Shown here: positions 35,565 to 44,539 of the stretch, piece by piece
Position numbering within the stretch: position 1 is the first letter of the stretch
Layout: every line of letters starts with the position of its first letter
Assembly: GCF_000828635.1 (NCBI RefSeq)
Contig: NZ_AP012547.1
Coordinates: 3,596,001 to 3,660,000, forward strand
Direction of reading: 5' to 3'
DNA: 64,000 nucleotides
DNA from: Sulfuritalea hydrogenivorans sk43H
GTDB taxonomy: Bacteria > Pseudomonadota > Gammaproteobacteria > Burkholderiales > Rhodocyclaceae
Notes under the pieces: generated by a model
Seen by the model: only the letters and a program-made list of their open reading frames with translations
Told to the model about the DNA's origin: nothing
Databases searched by the model: none
Position numbers and translations under genes: made by a program

Positions 35565-37205
35565 TCAGAAGCCGAAGGCGAGGCCGAAGTGACCGCGGAT
35601 GTCGCCGGGCTTGGCTGCCTCGGCGGTTCCCGGTCCCGGCTGATGGCCTTCCAGGACACGGGCAATGTCGAAGCGGGCCGAAATATCCTTTTTCAGGTTG
35701 TAACGCAAGCCAATACCGGCCGATGAGACGTTGGTGCGGGCGAAGGTAGTCGCTGCCAGGTTATGCCCGCTGGCCCAGTCGTAAAAGACGACGCCCTTGA
35801 GCGAACCTTCGACACCCAGCTTGCTCGCATAGTCGGGCGAATAAAGTTCGAGGTTTGCCACAAAGCCGCGATCCGCCGCGACTGCCCGCTCGAGGAAACC
35901 GCGCACGGTAGTGCTGCCCGTCAGGCCAATCTGCTCAGGTGCGGGAAGCGGGTTCTGCGCATATTGCCCGTTGAAGGCGGCGCGCCCCAGCCACTCGCCG
36001 GAAATCGCCGCCGAATAGCTGCCGCCCAGGCGCAAGGCAGTGAAGGTGTCCGAAGTCTGGCGGCCGGTGACGAAGGAATAGCGGTCGGTACCTGCCGTCC
36101 CGGCATAGTGACTACCCATCGGGAACATATGATGGACGAAGCCCGCATTGAAATCGATCGCCTCGCCGGGTTTCTGCCACTGCCCGCTATAGGTTGCGGT
36201 GATCGGACGGAGGGTATAGGGCGTGCAGCTTGCGGTGGTTCCGGGCGGGGTCGGTACGCCTGCGGTTGTGCAGCGCGAATTCATGTACTTGTAGTCGAAT
36301 CCGAGCACCAGCTTGGAGGTGAACTCGCCGGCGCGCGGGAAAATATGGTTATAGCGCAAACCGAATACCTCGCCCTTGCCGTTGAGGGCCAGCGTGCCTC
36401 CGGGGGCCAGCACCGATGCCGGCGTGTTGGTGCTTGAATTACCGTAGATCACGTCGATGCTGTCGCCGATCGAATACAGCGGCAGGCGATAGCCGACGCT
36501 GTAAATATCCACCTTGACGCCACCCGGCGCATCCAGTGCCGTGGTGTAGGCCAGTGTCAGCACCTGGTCGCTGTTTCCCACATTCGCGTTCTGGTAGGAG
36601 ACGCCCACCCGATGCTTGCCGCTGGCCTTGGTGCCGGTGTTGTCCAGCGTTACATAGACGCGATCGGGATCCTCTTCCTTGACCTCCACCTTGACATCGA
36701 CCTTGCCTTCTTCTTCGCTGGTGGCGAGCGTCACTTCAAGCTGCTTGGCCGGGCTCTCGTTGCTGAGCTGGATGTTCTCGGAAAGCTGGCGCATGTTGGG
36801 CGCCGTACCCTCCTTCAGGTGCGGCAGGCTGGCACGAACATTCTCGTTGCTGAAATACTTGTTGCCGGTGATGGTGACCTTGCCGACGACGCCTTCGGTA
36901 ACCTGCAACCGGACCACGCCGGTGGTGAGTTCCTGCTCCGGCACATAGACCTGCACGGTACCGTACCCGAGGCGGCGATATTCTCCTTCGAGGGCTTCCA
37001 GCGCCTTCTGCACATCGCCATAAATCTTGCGGCGGCCGACAAAGGGCGCCACCAGGTCCTGAACTTTTTCCTTCGGGAGAAGCGAATTCCCCTCGACCTG
37101 AAAACGCACAATGTCGAAACTGGTGTCCTGCGCGCCCGCATGATTCAGCGATCCGCCGACCAGAATGGCGGCAGCGGCCAACATTTTGGCAATCGCCTTC
37201 CTCAT
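35565..37205 (-). CDS. TpsB outer-membrane transporter (ShlB/FhaC/HecB family)
   Basis: The product is an Omp85-superfamily pore that secretes TpsA exoproteins across the outer membrane. It has 546 aa with a signal peptide ending at HAGA, POTRA domains (about residues 30-190; FQVEGNSLLPKEKV and GVVGKVTITGNKYFS), and a barrel with the L6-loop motif TTVRGFLE, ending in phenylalanine. I chose ATG 37205 because GAGGA is seven bases upstream; a GTG two codons earlier (37211) is too close to it. It leads the minus-strand TPS locus and is the only transporter for two exoprotein genes here. Confidence 0.92.
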   Translation of the reverse strand: MRKAIAKMLAAAAILVGGSLNHAGAQDTSFDIVRFQVEGNSLLPKEKVQDLVAPFVGRRKIYGDVQKALEALEGEYRRLGYGTVQVYVPEQELTTGVVRLQVTEGVVGKVTITGNKYFSNENVRASLPHLKEGTAPNMRQLSENIQLSNESPAKQLEVTLATSEEEGKVDVKVEVKEEDPDRVYVTLDNTGTKASGKHRVGVSYQNANVGNSDQVLTLAYTTALDAPGGVKVDIYSVGYRLPLYSIGDSIDVIYGNSSTNTPASVLAPGGTLALNGKGEVFGLRYNHIFPRAGEFTSKLVLGFDYKYMNSRCTTAGVPTPPGTTASCTPYTLRPITATYSGQWQKPGEAIDFNAGFVHHMFPMGSHYAGTAGTDRYSFVTGRQTSDTFTALRLGGSYSAAISGEWLGRAAFNGQYAQNPLPAPEQIGLTGSTTVRGFLERAVAADRGFVANLELYSPDYASKLGVEGSLKGVVFYDWASGHNLAATTFARTNVSSAGIGLRYNLKKDISARFDIARVLEGHQPGPGTAEAAKPGDIRGHFGLAFGF

Positions 37206-37211
37206 ATACAC

Positions 37212-37644
37212 ATCCTCAATGAAATCATTTACATATCAAGCAATAGCTAAAGCTGTTTCTAGATAATCGCAAAACTAGCAGTTTTTCAGTCTATCAGCAA
37301 TTCTCAAAGCCCCAAACTATTGGTGGCACAAGGAAAAACGTTGCTCGCGCGCAACGCTCGAAAGAGCTCACACGCTGAAAACAGGGCATTCAGTAAACAG
37401 AGGGAAGGGAATTGTTGTTGCCCGAACGAGGACAGGATAGTGAAGCTTATGCGCAGCGGTACTGCATTGAAATACAGAAGTTGGAGTATTCCTTATACCG
37501 GGAAACCCGTACATATCTTTCTGCCGCGCCGAAACGAGTCGCTTGTGATCCTGACGGGATTGGCTGGAAGAGCCCTGCTTCGGACACCTCCCCGCTTTCT
37601 TGCCGATTCTCCCGGGACTTGAGTCGGCCCTGACTCAAAGTCGG
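37212..37644. other. Non-coding gap upstream of tpsB
   Basis: This 433-base stretch lies between tpsB and the coiled-coil protein gene. The part next to tpsB (about 37212-37330) is clearly AT-richer than its surroundings and probably holds the tpsB promoter, though I cannot fix -35 and -10 boxes. Short open frames (for example 37320-37622 plus) have no ribosome site and no recognisable product. I see no RNA gene. Confidence 0.5.
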
Positions 37645-38664
37645 TCAGCGCAGCGTCGATCGGTCACGCGGCAGCGCGCGTTGCCCGCCAATGTCAATAC
37701 TTGAAAGTCTGTCGTCGAGGCGCAGCTGCAACGGGTCCTGCCCGACCGACGACAGCCCCCAGAAGGGGCGCGGCACCTTGCCCAGCCACGTTCCGACCGC
37801 GATGCCGACCATCAGGGCCAGGGCCGTGCCGGCAAGCAAGCGACGATACGTCGGTGCCGGACGGCGATCCGGGGATGCCTTGCCGTTTGACGCCTCGGGC
37901 GATGGCGCGGATGCCCGGACGGCCGCCAGCGCGTTGGCGGTTTTCTGGTGGCGGGCTGCCGCCGTTGCGGCTTCGTCTTCAGCCGCCATGCGTTCGGCCC
38001 GCGCCATGCTCGCCTCATGTTCGGCCTGGAGGCGCGCGGCAGCGGCGTGTCCGGCTTCGGCTTCCTGTTCGGCACGGCGCTGCGCCTCCCGCGCCGCCTC
38101 TTTTTCCGCGGCCATGCACGACAGGGCCGCGGCCTCGGCAACCTGCTCTGCGCGCAGCTTTTCGCTCGCCAGATTGGCCGCGCGCCGCTCGGCATCGACC
38201 CGCTCGCGAGTCAACCGGGCAAGCTCCTCCTGCTTGTTGGCGCGGGCTGTCGCGGCGATGGCAAGTTCCGAGGCAGCGAATTCACGGCGCTGGGCATCCG
38301 CCAGCGCACGCTGCTCCGCCTCGATCCGGGTGCGCAGGGCGACTTCGGCCAGGCGTTCGGCATGCGCCTGCTGTGCCGCCGCCGCCTCGGCCGCCGTCTC
38401 GGCGGCAGCACGGCTGATGGCGTGTTCCGCGGCGAGATCATCCGCCTGCTTGCGCCGTTGCGCAGCGGCAATGTGTTCAGCGGCCAGCAACTGCCTCGAC
38501 TCGGCGGCGGCACGGGCGCGTTCTTCAGCGCCGGCACGGGCCAATGCGTCTGCCTCGGCGGCCCGCTCGGCGTCCGTGGCATTCGCGGCGGCGAAATTGC
38601 CGCTCGCGACAAATTCGCGGCGCAACCGCTCCGTATCCTTCAATCCCTGCAACAGTTTGCTCAA
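37645..38664 (-). CDS. Alanine-rich coiled-coil protein with one C-terminal membrane helix
   Basis: I do not recognise a family. The protein (339 aa) is almost entirely Ala/Glu/Arg-rich heptad-like helix from residue 5 to about 250. A charged Pro/Ser-rich linker follows, then a single membrane helix (LLAGTALALMVGIAVGTWL, about residues 282-300) and a tail of about 40 residues. With no signal peptide, the coiled coil should be cytoplasmic and the tail periplasmic. It is divergent from cutA (89 bases). A structural or scaffolding role would fit; TolA-like composition is superficial because the membrane helix is at the wrong end. Confidence 0.7.
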   Translation of the reverse strand: MSKLLQGLKDTERLRREFVASGNFAAANATDAERAAEADALARAGAEERARAAAESRQLLAAEHIAAAQRRKQADDLAAEHAISRAAAETAAEAAAAQQAHAERLAEVALRTRIEAEQRALADAQRREFAASELAIAATARANKQEELARLTRERVDAERRAANLASEKLRAEQVAEAAALSCMAAEKEAAREAQRRAEQEAEAGHAAAARLQAEHEASMARAERMAAEDEAATAAARHQKTANALAAVRASAPSPEASNGKASPDRRPAPTYRRLLAGTALALMVGIAVGTWLGKVPRPFWGLSSVGQDPLQLRLDDRLSSIDIGGQRALPRDRSTLR

Positions 38665-38753
38665 GCACGCTCCCGAATTCCGGACGCAATTTGAAGCCGC
38701 CGGTCGCGACAGCCTAACCCAGTCCCGGCACGGGCCGAAGGTAGAATAGGCCC

Positions 38754-39122
38754 ATGGAAGTAGCCCAAACCCAGCGTCAGACCCTGCTCGTTTTCACCAA
38801 CCTGCCGGACGAAGCCAGCGCCCATGCGCTGGCCACCGCGCTGGTGGTCGAGCGCGTGGCGGCCTGCGTCAATGTGCTTGCGCCTTGCCGCTCGGTCTAC
38901 CACTGGCAGGGCAAGGTGGAGGAAGCGACGGAAATTCCTTTGCTGATCAAGACGACAGCCGGGTGCTACGCCGTACTGGAAGCGGCGATCCGCGCCCGCC
39001 ATCCGTATGAACTTCCCGAGATCGTCGCGGTCCCAGTTGCCCATGGCCTGCCGGAGTACCTGGACTGGGTCGCCACCGAAACTCTGGTAGAACACCCTGA
39101 CAGGAACCCGCCCACATGCTGA
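38754..39122 (+). CDS. cutA: CutA-family divalent-ion tolerance protein
   Basis: This is a trimeric PII-like protein of 122 aa linked to divalent-metal tolerance and to thiol redox proteins. It shows the family core VFTNLPDEASAHALA, ACVNVLAPCRSVYHWQGKVE, LLIKTT and HPYELPEIVAVPV. Its stop overlaps the dsbD start by seven bases, so the two are translationally coupled; cutA-dsbD is a recurrent gene pair in proteobacteria. Confidence 0.93.
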   Translation: MEVAQTQRQTLLVFTNLPDEASAHALATALVVERVAACVNVLAPCRSVYHWQGKVEEATEIPLLIKTTAGCYAVLEAAIRARHPYELPEIVAVPVAHGLPEYLDWVATETLVEHPDRNPPTC

Positions 39123-40909
39123 TCCGCTTTCTGCTCCTGCTGCTGTTCGCCTTGACGGGCCTGGCTCGCGCCGAAGAACCCCTGCCTCCCGAACAGGCCT
39201 TTCGCTTCTCGGCGCGCGCAATCGATGCCAGGACGATCGAAGCGCGCTGGCAGATCACCGACCAGTACTACATGTACCGCGACAAGTTCAAGTTCGTGCT
39301 GGAAGGCGGCACGCTTGGTGCGGCAAAGCTGCCGCCCGGCAAGATCAAGGAAGACGAGATTTTCGGCAAGGTCGAGACCTACCGCAAGGAAGTGAAAATC
39401 CTGCTGCCGGTCGAAGCTACCGGTCCGGTCACGCTTAAAGCCATCTCGCAAGGCTGCTGGGATGGCGGCATCTGCTACCCGCCGATCAACCAGGAGGCGA
39501 AACTCGAACTGGCTGCCGCCGCGAGCACAATCGGGTCGACGGCTCCGCTGGCGACACCGGTCGCCGTGCCGCCAGCGCCGACTCCGGCAATGCCGGCGTC
39601 GGCCCCGCCCGTCGACGAAAGCTCGCGCATCGCCGGCCTGTTCAAGGGAGGCAATTTCGCCCTCGTGCTGCTCAGCTTCTTCGGCTTCGGTCTGCTGCTC
39701 TCGCTGACGCCCTGTGTCTTCCCGATGATCCCGATCCTGTCCGGCATCATCGTCAATCACGGACACGCGGTGAGCCATCTGCGTGCCTTCGTGCTGTCGC
39801 TGGCCTACGTGCTGGGCATGGCCGTCACCTATGCCGCGGTCGGCGTCGCCGCCGGACTTTCCGGCACCCTGCTCTCGGCCGCGCTGCAAAACGTCTGGGT
39901 GCTGGGCGGCTTCGCGCTGGTGTTCGTCGTGCTCTCGCTGTCGATGTTCGGCTTCTATGAGTTGCAGATGCCCTCGGTGCTGCAGAGCCGGGTTTCCGAC
40001 ACGGCCAACCGCCAGGGCGGGTCGCTGCCCGCCATCGCGCTGATGGGCGCGCTCTCGGCGCTGATCGTCGGCCCCTGCGTCGCCGCACCGCTGGCCGGGG
40101 CATTGCTGTACATCGCACAGACCGGCAACGCGACACTCGGCGGTGCGGCGCTGTTCGTCATGTCGCTCGGCATGGGGGCGCCGCTGCTGCTGGTCGGCGC
40201 CTTCTCGCGCTCGCTGCTGCCGAAGTCGGGGCCGTGGATGGAAGGCGTCAAGAAATTCTTCGGCGTCATCATGCTGGCCACCGCCTTGTGGCTGGTCTCG
40301 CCGGTGATTCCGCTGTGGCTGCAGATGCTCGGCTGGGCGCTGCTGATGGTGATCCCCGCGATCTTTCTGCACGCGCTCGACCCGCTGCCGCAGCATGCCC
40401 ACGGCTGGCAACGCCTGGGCAAGGGGCTCGGTGTGATGCTGCTGCTCGGCGGCGCGGCGATGCTGATCGGCGTGTTGGGCGGCGCGAAAGATCCGCTGCA
40501 ACCGCTCGGCTTCCTTGGTGGCGGCACGGCCGCCGTGTCGCCAGCGCCGACTTTCGAGCGCGTGGCGTCGATCGAGCGGCTCGATGCCAGGCTCGCCGAA
40601 GCGAAAGCCGCGGGCAAGCCCGTGATGCTGGATTTCTACGCCGACTGGTGCGTGAGCTGCAAGGAGATGGAGCGTTTCACCTTCGCCGACCCGCAAGTCG
40701 CCGCGCGCATGAAACAGATCGTGCTGCTGAAGGCGGATGTAACCGCCAACACCGCCGCCGACGCGGCGCTGCTCAAGCGCTTCGGCCTGTTCGGCCCGCC
40801 CGGCATAATCTTCTTCGACGCCGCCGGCCGCGAACTGAATGACTTGCGCGTCGTCGGCTTCCAGCCGGCGGAAAAGTTTCTGCCTACCCTCGAGCGCATC
40901 CTGCGCTAA
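39116..40909 (+). CDS. dsbD: DsbD, thiol:disulfide interchange protein
   Basis: DsbD passes electrons from cytoplasmic thioredoxin to periplasmic thiol proteins. The product (597 aa) has a signal peptide, an N-terminal domain with the pair Cys114/Cys120, a membrane core with Cys200 (LTPCVFP) and Cys321 (GPCVAAP), and a C-terminal thioredoxin-like domain with CVSC at residues 512-515. Both interdomain linkers contain a copy of the 22-base dispersed repeat, encoding VAVPPAPT and AAVSPAPT. It supplies reductant for cytochrome c maturation, which suits the many haem proteins of the sox cluster. Confidence 0.95.
   Translation: MLIRFLLLLLFALTGLARAEEPLPPEQAFRFSARAIDARTIEARWQITDQYYMYRDKFKFVLEGGTLGAAKLPPGKIKEDEIFGKVETYRKEVKILLPVEATGPVTLKAISQGCWDGGICYPPINQEAKLELAAAASTIGSTAPLATPVAVPPAPTPAMPASAPPVDESSRIAGLFKGGNFALVLLSFFGFGLLLSLTPCVFPMIPILSGIIVNHGHAVSHLRAFVLSLAYVLGMAVTYAAVGVAAGLSGTLLSAALQNVWVLGGFALVFVVLSLSMFGFYELQMPSVLQSRVSDTANRQGGSLPAIALMGALSALIVGPCVAAPLAGALLYIAQTGNATLGGAALFVMSLGMGAPLLLVGAFSRSLLPKSGPWMEGVKKFFGVIMLATALWLVSPVIPLWLQMLGWALLMVIPAIFLHALDPLPQHAHGWQRLGKGLGVMLLLGGAAMLIGVLGGAKDPLQPLGFLGGGTAAVSPAPTFERVASIERLDARLAEAKAAGKPVMLDFYADWCVSCKEMERFTFADPQVAARMKQIVLLKADVTANTAADAALLKRFGLFGPPGIIFFDAAGRELNDLRVVGFQPAEKFLPTLERILR
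39562..39583 (+). repeat. 22-base dispersed repeat, copy 9 (first linker of dsbD)
   Basis: This is a perfect consensus copy. It falls in the Pro/Ala-rich linker between the N-terminal periplasmic domain and the membrane core, encoding VAVPPAPT. Confidence 0.75.
40531..40552 (+). repeat. 22-base dispersed repeat, copy 10 (second linker of dsbD)
   Basis: It has one substitution from the consensus and lies in the linker between the membrane core and the thioredoxin-like domain, encoding AAVSPAPT in the same frame as copy 9. Confidence 0.72.
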
Positions 40910-40924
40910 TTTTCAGGAGTTCCC

Positions 40925-41521
40925 ATGTTCACGGGCATCATCACCGCCGTCGGAAAAATCAGCCATGTCCAGCCGCTCGAAAAGGGCCTGCGCCTCACCA
41001 TCAAGGCACCCGGCCTCAAGCTCGGCGATGTTGCGCTGGGTGATTCGATCGCCCACGGCGGCGTCTGCCTGACCGTCATCGCGAAGAAGAAGGACAGCTA
41101 TCAGGTCGATGTCTCGCGCGAGACGCTGGATTGCACGGTCGGCCTCGACGCGGCGGGCGGCGAAGTCAATCTGGAGAAGGCCATGCGCCTCTCGGATTTC
41201 ATCGGCGGCCATCTGGTCTCGGGCCACGTCGACGGTGTCGGCGAGGTAGAGAAGTTCGAGCCGGTCGGCGAATCGCATGAACTGGTGATCAAGGCACCGA
41301 AGGGCCTGGCGAAATACATTGCGCGCAAGGGCTCGATCGTCGTCGATGGCGTCTCGCTGACGACAAATCGCGTCAAAGGCCGCAGGTTCTCCATCAACCT
41401 GATTCCGCACACCGTCGAAGTGACCGCGTTGAAACGCCTGCACCCCGGTGCGAAGGTCAATCTCGAAATCGACCTGATCGCACGCTACGTCGAACGCATG
41501 CTGTCGGCCGGCGCGGCGTAA
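40925..41521 (+). CDS. ribE: Riboflavin synthase, alpha chain type
   Basis: The enzyme dismutates two molecules of 6,7-dimethyl-8-ribityllumazine to riboflavin. The product (198 aa) has the two lumazine-binding repeats, starting with MFTGII and with the second barrel near MFTGII-equivalent GHVDGVGEV. Further marks are LGDSIAHGGVCLTV and VDGVSLTTN. CAGGAG lies before the ATG. It leads ribE-ribBA-ribH. Confidence 0.93.
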   Translation: MFTGIITAVGKISHVQPLEKGLRLTIKAPGLKLGDVALGDSIAHGGVCLTVIAKKKDSYQVDVSRETLDCTVGLDAAGGEVNLEKAMRLSDFIGGHLVSGHVDGVGEVEKFEPVGESHELVIKAPKGLAKYIARKGSIVVDGVSLTTNRVKGRRFSINLIPHTVEVTALKRLHPGAKVNLEIDLIARYVERMLSAGAA

Positions 41522-41554
41522 AATGCACCCCTTCCAAATTTTGGTACTTCCGAC

Positions 41555-42661
41555 ATGAGCATCAGCCCCGTTCTCGATATCGTCGCCGACATGCGCGCCG
41601 GCCGCATGGTCATTCTGGTCGATGAAGAAGACCGCGAAAACGAAGGCGACCTGGTCCTCGCCGCCGACCATGTGACGCCCGAAGCGATCAACTTCATGGC
41701 CAAGCACGGGCGCGGCCTGATCTGCCTGACGCTGACCGAGGCGCGCTGCCGCCAGCTCGACCTGCCCCTGATGGTGCGCGACAACAAGGCCCAGCATGGC
41801 ACCGCCTTCACCATGTCGATCGAGGCCGCCGAGGGCGTCACCACCGGCATCTCGGCGCAGGATCGTTCGCGCACGGTGCAAGCCGCCGTGGCGAAGAACG
41901 CCAAACCCGCCGACATCGTCCAGCCCGGCCACATCTTCCCGCTGATGGCGCAAAACGGCGGCGTGCTGGTGCGCGCCGGCCATACCGAAGCCGGCTGCGA
42001 CTTCGCCGCGATGGCCGGCTGCGAACCCGCCGCCGTGATCTGCGAAATCCTCAAGGACGACGGCACCATGGCGCGCCTGCCGGACCTGCTCGAATTCGCC
42101 GCCGAGCACAAGCTCAAGATCGGCACCATCCGCGACCTGATCCAGCATCGTTCGGAAACCGAAAAGCTGATCGAGTGCGTCGCCGACAAACTGGTCGAAA
42201 GCGCGCAAGGCGCCTTCCGCCTGCGCGCCTTTGCCGACCGCAGCAGCGGCGACGTGCATCTGGCCCTGTCCTGCGGCGAGATCACCCCCGGCGAGGAAAC
42301 CCTGGTGCGCGTGCATGAATCGATCTGCGTCATGGACTTCCTCGATCGCAACAATTGCCGCCACACCTACGGCGTCGATTTCGCGCTGCGCTCGATTGCG
42401 CAGGAAGGGCGCGGCGTGCTGGTACTGCTGCATCGCGCGGAATCCGGCAATGCCCTGCTGGCAGCCCTGAATGACGACAAGGCGACGCGGCCGGCACAGA
42501 AGTGGGACCCGCGCATCTATGGCATCGGCGCCCAGATATTGCGTGAAGTCGGCGTCGGCAAGATGCGCCTGATGGCCAGTCCGCGCAAGATGCCGAGCAT
42601 GGCCGGCTTCGGGCTTGAAATCACCGGCTACTTCACGCCGACGGGAGAGAAGACGGCATGA
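41555..42661 (+). CDS. ribBA: 3,4-dihydroxy-2-butanone-4-phosphate synthase with degenerate GTP cyclohydrolase II-like domain (RibBX type)
   Basis: The N-terminal half (residues about 5-205) is a complete DHBP synthase: [34 protein letters not shown]-type segment (split here only by description) and the KIGTI motif. The C-terminal half aligns with GTP cyclohydrolase II, but the zinc-cysteine region expected as RVHSEC..GD..GS.RCDCG is replaced by [16 protein letters not shown] with no cysteine triad. This half therefore should not hydrolyse GTP, and a separate ribA must exist elsewhere. Its stop overlaps the ribH start by four bases. Length is 368 aa. Confidence 0.9.
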   Translation: MSISPVLDIVADMRAGRMVILVDEEDRENEGDLVLAADHVTPEAINFMAKHGRGLICLTLTEARCRQLDLPLMVRDNKAQHGTAFTMSIEAAEGVTTGISAQDRSRTVQAAVAKNAKPADIVQPGHIFPLMAQNGGVLVRAGHTEAGCDFAAMAGCEPAAVICEILKDDGTMARLPDLLEFAAEHKLKIGTIRDLIQHRSETEKLIECVADKLVESAQGAFRLRAFADRSSGDVHLALSCGEITPGEETLVRVHESICVMDFLDRNNCRHTYGVDFALRSIAQEGRGVLVLLHRAESGNALLAALNDDKATRPAQKWDPRIYGIGAQILREVGVGKMRLMASPRKMPSMAGFGLEITGYFTPTGEKTA

Positions 42662-43116
42662 CTATTCGAGAACTGGAACCCAACATGGCCGGCCGCGGAA
42701 TGCGCGTCGGCATCGCCCAGGCCCGTTTCAACGAGGACATCGGCGAGGGTCTGCGTTCGGGCTGCCTCGCCGAACTCGTTCGTCTCGGTGTCGCCGAGGC
42801 CGACATCACCTACGCCACCGTCCCCGGCGCACTGGAACTGCCGCTGACCCTGCAGGCGATGGCACAAAGCGGCCGCTTCGATGCGCTGGTGGCGCTGGGC
42901 GCGGTGATCCGCGGCGAGACCTATCATTTCGAGATCGTCTCCAACGAATCGGCGCGCGGCATCACCGACGTGCAGTTGAACACCGGCATCCCGATCGCCA
43001 ATGCCGTGCTGACCACCGAGAACGACGACCAGGCGCTGGTGCGCATGGTGCAAAAGGGCACCGAGGCAGCGCAGGCCGCCATCGAAATGGCGAATCTTCT
43101 GAAGGCCGTAAAGTAG
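42658..43116 (+). CDS. ribH: 6,7-dimethyl-8-ribityllumazine synthase
   Basis: The enzyme condenses the DHBP and pyrimidinedione intermediates to lumazine. The product has 152 aa with the substrate motifs [35 protein letters not shown] and the expected catalytic histidine in that last segment. It overlaps ribBA by four bases, and its TAG overlaps the nusB GTG by one base. Confidence 0.94.
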   Translation: MTIRELEPNMAGRGMRVGIAQARFNEDIGEGLRSGCLAELVRLGVAEADITYATVPGALELPLTLQAMAQSGRFDALVALGAVIRGETYHFEIVSNESARGITDVQLNTGIPIANAVLTTENDDQALVRMVQKGTEAAQAAIEMANLLKAVK

Positions 43117-43550
43117 TGAGCAGCGGAAAATCGCCGCGCCGCCGCGCCCGCGAGTTCATCGTCCAGGGCCTCTACCAATGGCAGGTCGGCGGCCAGGACG
43201 AGGCGGCGATCCAGATGCAGGCGGAAGGCGTCGCCGGCTTTGACAAGGCCGATGGCGAGCTTTACACCACCCTGCTCGCCGAAGCCCGGCAGAACGTCGA
43301 AGCGCTGAAGCTCGAGCTGGCCCCGCACATCGACCGCAGCTGGGAGGAAGTGTCGCCGATCGAGCGCTGCATCCTGCTGCTCGGCGCCTGCGAACTCAAG
43401 CTGCATGTCGAAACGCCCTACCGCGTGATCATCAACGAGGCCATCGAACTGGCCAAGACCTTCGGCGGCACCGACGGCCACAAGTTCGTCAATGGCGTGC
43501 TGGACAAGCTGGCCGCGGTGTTGCGGCCGACGGAGATGCGGAAGCCCTGA
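43116..43550 (+). CDS. nusB: Transcription antitermination factor NusB
   Basis: NusB binds boxA RNA with NusE in rRNA antitermination. The product is 144 aa and all-helical, beginning SSGKSPRRRAREFIVQGLYQWQ and containing SWEEVSPIERCILLLGACEL and the C-terminal KFVNGVLDKLA. The start is the GTG at 43116, overlapping the ribH TAG (TAGTG); the family-typical arginine-rich N-terminus begins there and no ATG fits. ribH-nusB-thiL is a conserved order. Confidence 0.93.
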   Translation: MSSGKSPRRRAREFIVQGLYQWQVGGQDEAAIQMQAEGVAGFDKADGELYTTLLAEARQNVEALKLELAPHIDRSWEEVSPIERCILLLGACELKLHVETPYRVIINEAIELAKTFGGTDGHKFVNGVLDKLAAVLRPTEMRKP

Positions 43551-43566
43551 GCGGCGGTTGCGATCC

Positions 43567-44529
43567 GTGCCCTCGGAATTCGAACTCATCGCGCGCTACT
43601 TCACGCGCGGCACCTCCCACACGAAGCTCGGCGTCGGCGACGACGGCGCGCTGATCGCCCCGACACCCGGCCAGGAACTGGTGATCTCGACCGACCTGCT
43701 GGTGGAAGGCACGCATTTTCTCGCCGACACCGATCCCGAAGCGCTGGGCTGGAAGACGCTGGCGGTGAATGTCTCCGACCTGGCCGCGATGGGCGCGCAG
43801 CCGCGCTGGGCGCTGCTGGCCGCCGTGCTGCCAGCGCCGACTCCCGACTGGATCGGGACCTTTGCGCGAGGCTTCTTCGAGTGCGCCAACCGCTACAACA
43901 TCGACCTGATCGGCGGCGACACCACCCGCGGGCCGCGCGCTTTCTGCGTCACGATTCTGGGCGAAGCTCCGGCCGGGGAAGCGCTGCGGCGCGACGGCGC
44001 GCAAGCCGGCGATTCGATCTGGGTGTCGGGTTGGCCGGGACGTGCCGCGCTGGGGCTGGCCCATCTGCAGGGGCGCACGGTCCTCGTCGAACCGCAACTC
44101 GGCGAATGCCTCGCCGCGCTGCACCGTCCGCAGCCGCGCGTCGCCCTCGGCCTCGCGCTGCGTGGAGTGGCGACGGCGGCCATCGACGTTTCCGACGGGC
44201 TGCTGGCCGACCTCGGGCACATCCTCGAACAATCCGCGCGCGCCGCCCGGCTGCAGATCCCCGGCCTGCCCGCTGCGGGAATCGAGCGTGACTGCCTGCT
44301 GGCCGGCGGCGACGACTACGAACTGCTATTCACCGCACCGGCATCGCGCGACAGCGACATCGCCGCGCTGGCCGGCGAGCTGCGACTGCCGCTGACCCGC
44401 ATCGGGCACATCACCGCGGGGCCGCCCGGTGAACTCGTCGTGTGCGACGATGACGGAACCGTCATCACGCCCGCACGACGCGGCTACGACCACTTTATGT
44501 CCCCGCTGGAAGCGGGGACGGTATCCTAG
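43567..44529 (+). CDS. thiL: Thiamine-monophosphate kinase
   Basis: ThiL phosphorylates thiamine phosphate to thiamine diphosphate. The product has 320 aa. It shows the N-terminal SEFELIARYF, the metal/ATP segment GDDGALI, STDLLVEGTHF, NVSDLAAMGA, GGDTTRGP and AIDVSDGLLADLGH. I set the start at GTG 43567, since upstream in-frame residues are noise within nusB. The segment after PRWALLA is AAVLPAPTPDW, where a copy of the 22-base repeat forms the coding sequence. Confidence 0.93.
   Translation: MPSEFELIARYFTRGTSHTKLGVGDDGALIAPTPGQELVISTDLLVEGTHFLADTDPEALGWKTLAVNVSDLAAMGAQPRWALLAAVLPAPTPDWIGTFARGFFECANRYNIDLIGGDTTRGPRAFCVTILGEAPAGEALRRDGAQAGDSIWVSGWPGRAALGLAHLQGRTVLVEPQLGECLAALHRPQPRVALGLALRGVATAAIDVSDGLLADLGHILEQSARAARLQIPGLPAAGIERDCLLAGGDDYELLFTAPASRDSDIAALAGELRLPLTRIGHITAGPPGELVVCDDDGTVITPARRGYDHFMSPLEAGTVS
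43821..43842 (+). repeat. 22-base dispersed repeat, copy 11 (inside thiL)
   Basis: It has one substitution from the consensus and encodes AAVLPAPT in the same frame as the dsbD copies, at a surface turn position of the kinase by family comparison. Confidence 0.7.
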
Positions 44530-44539
44530 GATATCCAGC

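Noticed and set aside
25213-37205. Insertion sequence or transposon explaining the TPS duplication
   Set aside because: No transposase frame, terminal inverted repeats or target duplication was found at the block borders; recombination or gene conversion is simpler.
37320-37633. Small open frames in the gap before tpsB
   Set aside because: No ribosome binding site, no recognisable product and overlapping frames of similar length; treated as non-coding.
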